From: Neocallimastix lanati (nom. inval.)
Lineage: Eukaryota > Neocallimastigomycota > Neocallimastigomycetes > Neocallimastigales > Neocallimastigaceae
DNA length: 64,000 nt
Direction of reading: 5' to 3'
Assembly (NCBI GenBank): GCA_016946835.1
Contig: JACVTC010000075.1
Coordinates: forward strand, 468,501 to 532,500
Below are positions 59,424-64,000 of the stretch, piece after piece. Made by a program: the position numbers and the translations under genes. The notes beneath the pieces are model-generated. The model saw only the letters and a program-made list of their open reading frames with translations. It searched no databases and was not told where the DNA came from. Within the stretch, counting starts at the first letter, position 1, and each line of letters starts with the position of its first letter.

Positions 59424-61385
59424 ATGAAGACTCTCACTCTTTTCACTACTTTATTAGCTGTTTCTGCTGCTAAGAAGTGTGTTGTTAAGGCTCCAACAGA
59501 CGCTTCGGCTGCTGATGTTGCTTCTGAAGTTGAAACTGATGCTCCAGTTGAAGTTTCTGATGATGAAAATACTAAGCCAATTGAAGATGGTGAAGATTCT
59601 GCTGATGATAATGAACCAAAAGGTAAACTACCATCCTACTTCAAATGGGGTGCTGCTACTGCTGCCTACCAAGTTGAAGGTGCTTGGAATGAAGATGGTC
59701 GTGGTGAATCTGTTTGGGATCACTTCACTCATCTATATCCAAAAAATGTTGAATCTGGTGACAGATCTAATCCAAATTCAACGAACGGTAACGTTGCTTG
59801 TGATTCATACCACAAGTTCGATGAAGATATTAAGATGATGAAAATCATGAATGCTAACCATTACCGTTTTTCTATCTCATGGTCTCGTCTTTTCCCAGAT
59901 GGTGTTGCAAGAAAAGTCAACGGTAAATGGAATGTTAATGAAAAGGGTGCTGAATATTATGATATGATGATTAATACTCTTATTGAAAATGACATTACTC
60001 CACTTGCTACCCTTTATCACTGGGATATGCCATATGCTCTTCATGAAAAATATGGTGGTTGGTTAGATTACCATTCCCAATTCGATTTCGCCAAATATGC
60101 CGAATTCTGTTTCGAACGTTATGGTGATCGTGTTAAGGGATGGATTACTATTAATGAACCATGGGTTAACTGTGTTAGTGGTTATAAGAATGGTCCAGGT
60201 AAAGCTCCATACAGATGTACTGGTGAAGCTCCTCGTAAGCTTGCTAATGATACCACTGGTCTTGATTTAGAAGGTGGTTGTTCCTATGAAATTGGTCCAA
60301 CTCAATATACTAAAGATTCTGAAGTTCTTCCAGCAAATCGTCCACCACAAAAGTTAGAAGATGTCTGGTGTTCTCATAACATTCTTCTTGGTCACGCTCA
60401 AGCCGTTAAAGTTTACCGTGAAAAATTCCAAAAGGAACAAAAGGGTCTCATTGGTATAACAGTAGATGGTGAAGCTCAAATTCCATATGAAGAAGCTGGT
60501 ATGAGTGAAGAAGAATATGAAAACAACAAGAAGTATGCAAACTTAGCTGCTGAATTCCGTATTGGTTGGTATTCTGATCCAGTTATCTTTGGTGATTACC
60601 CAGAATCCGTTAAACAAAGAAATGGTAAGGATATGCCAGTCTACACTGAAGAAGAAAAGAAATTATTAAAGGGATCATCTTCTGATTTCTTAGGTTGGAA
60701 CACTTACACTTCACACTGGGCTGCTCAAGTTAAGAACGATGATGGTACTTATGTTGAACCACCATCTGATGAAGAAGCCAGTTACGATAACTCTAAGAGA
60801 GATATGTGGGATGATAACTGTAAGGGACGTGGAGATGGTTGGACTTGTATTCCACCAACTCTTGGTTCACAAGCTGGTTCATCCTGGAACACTTTATATG
60901 GTCCAACTATTCGTGTTGGTCTTAACTGGTTCTCTAAGCGTTATGAAGGTCTTATTAAGAACGGTATCATTATTACCGAAAACGGTTGTGCACAACCAAA
61001 TTACAAAGTTAGTCGTGCTAAGGATAAGGTTACTCTTGACTACTGGAAGTCAATTGGTAAGGAAGAATATGCTGGTTGGTATGAAGAAGATATCATTGAA
61101 GACGAAAAGGATCTTGATGGTACTCTCATCCATGATACCTACCGTATTGACTGGTACAAGCAATACCTTGAAAACCTTCGTCTTGCTTATGTCGAAGATG
61201 GTGTTGATGTCCGTGGTTACATGGCCTGGTCTTTAATTGATAACTTTGAATGGGAAAATGGTTATGAAACCCGTTTCGGTATGTCCTACATTGACTTCTA
61301 TAATGACAAGGAATTAAAACGTGTTCCAAAGGATTCTCTTACCTATCTTGGTCAATGGTACTTAGAAAACGTTGAACAAGAGTAA
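59424..61385 (+). CDS. Secreted GH1 beta-glucosidase
   Basis: Intact 653 codons, no intron. Residues 1-16 are a signal peptide (MKTLTLFTTLLAVSAA). Residues 19-66 are an acidic Asp/Glu/Ser/Thr-rich linker. The GH1 barrel runs from about 67 to 650: SYFKWGAATAAYQVEGAWNE (N-terminal signature), HYRFSISWSRLFPDG, TLYHWDMPYAL, acid/base E245 in TINEPWVN, nucleophile E519 in IITENGC, and the glucose-binding AWSLIDNFEWENGY. It hydrolyses terminal beta-glucosyl residues, chiefly cellobiose and short cello-oligosaccharides, releasing glucose in the last step of plant cell-wall breakdown. No dockerin is seen at either end, so it is probably free or wall-associated rather than cellulosomal. The sequence is of the type reported from Piromyces (Cel1A). 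Coding GC is well above the surroundings, and codons favour T or C at the third position. Confidence 0.95.
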   Translation: MKTLTLFTTLLAVSAAKKCVVKAPTDASAADVASEVETDAPVEVSDDENTKPIEDGEDSADDNEPKGKLPSYFKWGAATAAYQVEGAWNEDGRGESVWDHFTHLYPKNVESGDRSNPNSTNGNVACDSYHKFDEDIKMMKIMNANHYRFSISWSRLFPDGVARKVNGKWNVNEKGAEYYDMMINTLIENDITPLATLYHWDMPYALHEKYGGWLDYHSQFDFAKYAEFCFERYGDRVKGWITINEPWVNCVSGYKNGPGKAPYRCTGEAPRKLANDTTGLDLEGGCSYEIGPTQYTKDSEVLPANRPPQKLEDVWCSHNILLGHAQAVKVYREKFQKEQKGLIGITVDGEAQIPYEEAGMSEEEYENNKKYANLAAEFRIGWYSDPVIFGDYPESVKQRNGKDMPVYTEEEKKLLKGSSSDFLGWNTYTSHWAAQVKNDDGTYVEPPSDEEASYDNSKRDMWDDNCKGRGDGWTCIPPTLGSQAGSSWNTLYGPTIRVGLNWFSKRYEGLIKNGIIITENGCAQPNYKVSRAKDKVTLDYWKSIGKEEYAGWYEEDIIEDEKDLDGTLIHDTYRIDWYKQYLENLRLAYVEDGVDVRGYMAWSLIDNFEWENGYETRFGMSYIDFYNDKELKRVPKDSLTYLGQWYLENVEQE

Positions 61386-62453
61386 ATGTTTTAAACATTA
61401 ATAAAAAGAGTAATTTATTATTGTAACTTTATAAGTAAAAAAATACATTTTTATAATTTAGAAAAAAAAATAGAATACAATATGAATTAATAGAAAGTAA
61501 CCATAATATATGATTTAATATAAAAATTATTATTATTTTAAAAAAAAATTATTAAAAGGAATATAAAAACTTCATTATAAAAAAAATGATATTGAATATT
61601 ATTTTTTAATTTATTATATATTAATAAAAAAAATTAAAATAAAATATAATTTAAAAAAAATTAAAGATAACGTATAAATATTTTTGAATTTATATAGTGT
61701 TCTTTAAAGTTTTTTATATTTTTTTACTGTGATTAGTATTACATAGATTATGAATATATATTTTTATTAATTTTTTACTTTGAATAGTATTACATAGATT
61801 TTGAATAAAAATTTTTATTAATAATACGAAAATAAGAATGAAAAAAAAAAGAAAATTTAAAATAAGAAAAGAAATAAAATATATAATTTAAAATAAATTA
61901 AATATAGAATCTATTGGAACTACTCATAATATATAGTTTAAATCATCGTTTTTATAAATATTCATAAATTATGATTAAATCGCTGAATACCATAGTTTCA
62001 ATATGTTACTAAAAAATGTGGTTGGAGCATTATTACCATTTAAAGAAGTTTTGATATCATAAAACAACATCAAAAGCAAAAACCAATTGAAACTCTACCT
62101 ATCATTATCCTTTAAGGAAACCTATATTAAACCTTTGATGATAGAAGAAGTGGTACAAAGATCTGTATATTATAGAAGAAATAATATGGTGGTATTGAGA
62201 TAAATTAAGACAGTTTTTATTGAGGATTATTCTAAGATATAAGCAAAAAATTAATTTTTTTATTTTAATAAATTAATTTTTATTTTATTTTTTTTTTTTT
62301 TTTTTGTATTAAAATATTAAATTAAAATTAATAAATTTAAATAGTAAGAGAATTATAAAATTAATGAATTTAATAAATTTAAATAGTTAACAGAATTATA
62401 AAAGTAAAAATTAAAATTATTTAATGAATAATTATTATATTCACTAAAAACAA

Positions 62454-62491
<38 letters not shown>

Positions 62492-63853
62492 ATTAAAAAA
62501 AAACAATAATAATAATTAATTCTAAAATTATTTATAATGTTATACGAAAATGAAGTTGAGATTCAGAGCTTCCCAAAAAAACTTGTTTGAAGTTGATATC
62601 AAGGGGAGATTAGAAAACACGTTATGACATGTTTTGTGTTTGTTTACATTTCTTAAATTATTTTATTTATGGTCTAATCCTTGAAATAATTTGATTCCAT
62701 AAAAATTCTTTCTTTTTTTTTTTTTAAAAAAAAAATTATTTATATATAAATTATATTTTTTTATTAAATTATTTAATTATAATTTGAAGGTTTTTAACAA
62801 TTTTTGTTTGTTCTATTCAATCTTTGACTAATTATTAAAAATATTTCCAAAGAAATAATAAAATTAACAAATAAAAAATAAAATATAATACGAAAAAAAA
62901 AGTTTTTTTTTGTTAATTCTTTTTGTAAAAATTCTTAAATTATTATTTATTTATTGATTTAGTTATTTAAGCTATTTAGAATAGTAAAGTATAATAAAAA
63001 GAAAATTATATATTACTATTTTCTTTTCTTATATATATATGTAAAGAAAGTAAAAATATATATATATAAATATTAATATTTAAATAAAATAATTATAATA
63101 TTTTTGATTTTAATTATTATTATTATTTCTTCATTATATTCTTATTCTTTTATTTTATACTATTAATAATATAATTTTTTTTTATTCAATTTATTTTCTT
63201 TTAATTCTATTCTATTTATATTATACTAATAATATTTCATTTTTAATATTTCAATATCATTTCTATAGATTATATTAACTTTATATATAATTAATATTAA
63301 AATTATATTTGAAGAAAAGAATATGACTACTAAAGAAAGAATATCAATATATAATGATTAATTTATAAACATCATTTGTTAATTTATAAATATGTAGTAA
63401 AGTTTAAATATTTTAAGAATAATAAATAATTTATTCCAAAAGTATACTTTCATATCAATAAAAGATTATTTATGAAATAACTAAAATAAAATAAAATAAA
63501 ATAAAATAAAATAAAATAAAATAAAATAAAATAAAATAAAAAAAAACCTCATTCTTTTTTTTTTTTTTTTTTTTTTTTATATATCTTTTTTTATATTTAA
63601 ATTATTATTAAAGTAAATTATATTTAGCTGTATTCACTAATATATCTTTGTTTTCTAAATATCTATCTCGAGTTACAATGCTTTATGTACAATTTTTTTT
63701 AAAAAAAAAATTGCTCGTAAAGCCATTAAATCAATTTAAAGATAACAGGAACAGTATATTCGAATTTCTACAAGAATCTTTAATTTTTAAATCATAGAAG
63801 TTCCTCAATTATCTTTATAATTTTATTAAATGTTTTATTTTTTATTTTTTAAT

Positions 63854-63884
<31 letters not shown>

Positions 63885-64000
63885 TTTTACTCGAGTATCT
63901 ATCTCAAAAGAAAAATCAATTATTTTTAGGATATAGGAGTTATTAATTCCAATATTTTCCTTCACATTTATATTAAAATTAATATGAATTTTGAGGAGAT
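61386..64000. other. AT-rich 3' flank, no gene seen
   Basis: Downstream of the GH1 stop are A/T homopolymers, an A run at 62457-62489, (AAAAT)n at 63483-63540 and (TTTA)n at 63852-63887. A slightly less biased piece at 62000-62210 reads KETYIKPLMIEEVVQRSVYY in one plus frame but has stops on both sides and no recognisable domain. Confidence 0.65.

Noticed and set aside
59479-61329. Alternative frames of 67-165 codons within the GH1 gene
   Set aside because: Shadows of the GH1 reading frame caused by its codon bias.

Overview
The window looks like nuclear DNA of an anaerobic gut fungus (Neocallimastigomycota: Piromyces, Neocallimastix, Anaeromyces or a relative). Intergenic DNA is extremely A/T-rich and full of homopolymers and microsatellites. 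Real genes stand out as islands of higher GC. The best preserved gene is a secreted GH1 beta-glucosidase of the type known from Piromyces. The genus is inferred, not proven.

Layout. 1-5.8 kb: AT-rich DNA with a foldback element (about 2732-4397) and one unassigned lower-AT stretch. 5.8-11.5 kb: a duplicated segment carrying a compound satellite plus a B-box/coiled-coil/SPRY-like gene. The second copy of that gene is an internally deleted pseudogene, and a degraded retrotransposon gag with a tRNA-derived primer site lies between the copies. 11.5-39.7 kb: a four-unit array (A, B, C, D), each unit holding one secreted linear-amide C-N hydrolase (choloylglycine hydrolase/penicillin V acylase-like Ntn-hydrolase) followed by LINE debris. 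A and B share one flank organisation and near-identical genes. C and D share another, and both are damaged: C has lost its ATG and D carries a nonsense codon and a frameshift. 40-48.5 kb: satellites, a young 5'-truncated LINE with a 17-bp target duplication, and a cysteine-rich, probably GPI-anchored surface protein. 48.7-53.7 kb: a decayed Ty1/copia element, apparently a chimera of two elements. 53.9-57.3 kb: a decayed MULE transposon encoding a FLYWCH + MULE transposase. 57.8-58.6 kb: LINE remnant, strong hairpin and satellite. 59.4-61.4 kb: GH1 beta-glucosidase. 61.4-64 kb: AT-rich DNA with no gene seen.

Likely intact host genes are few: the B-box/SPRY-like gene, hydrolases A and B, the GPI-type protein and the beta-glucosidase. 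All but the first carry an evident signal peptide, so the local gene content is mostly secreted or surface protein. The rest is mobile-element material and low-complexity repeat. The observations that most deserve a check are the decaying four-copy hydrolase array, two LINE insertions with readable target-site duplications (one with the empty site preserved in paralogous units), and two dissimilar copia-type remnants that share a primer site matching the anticodon arm of tRNA-Lys(CUU).
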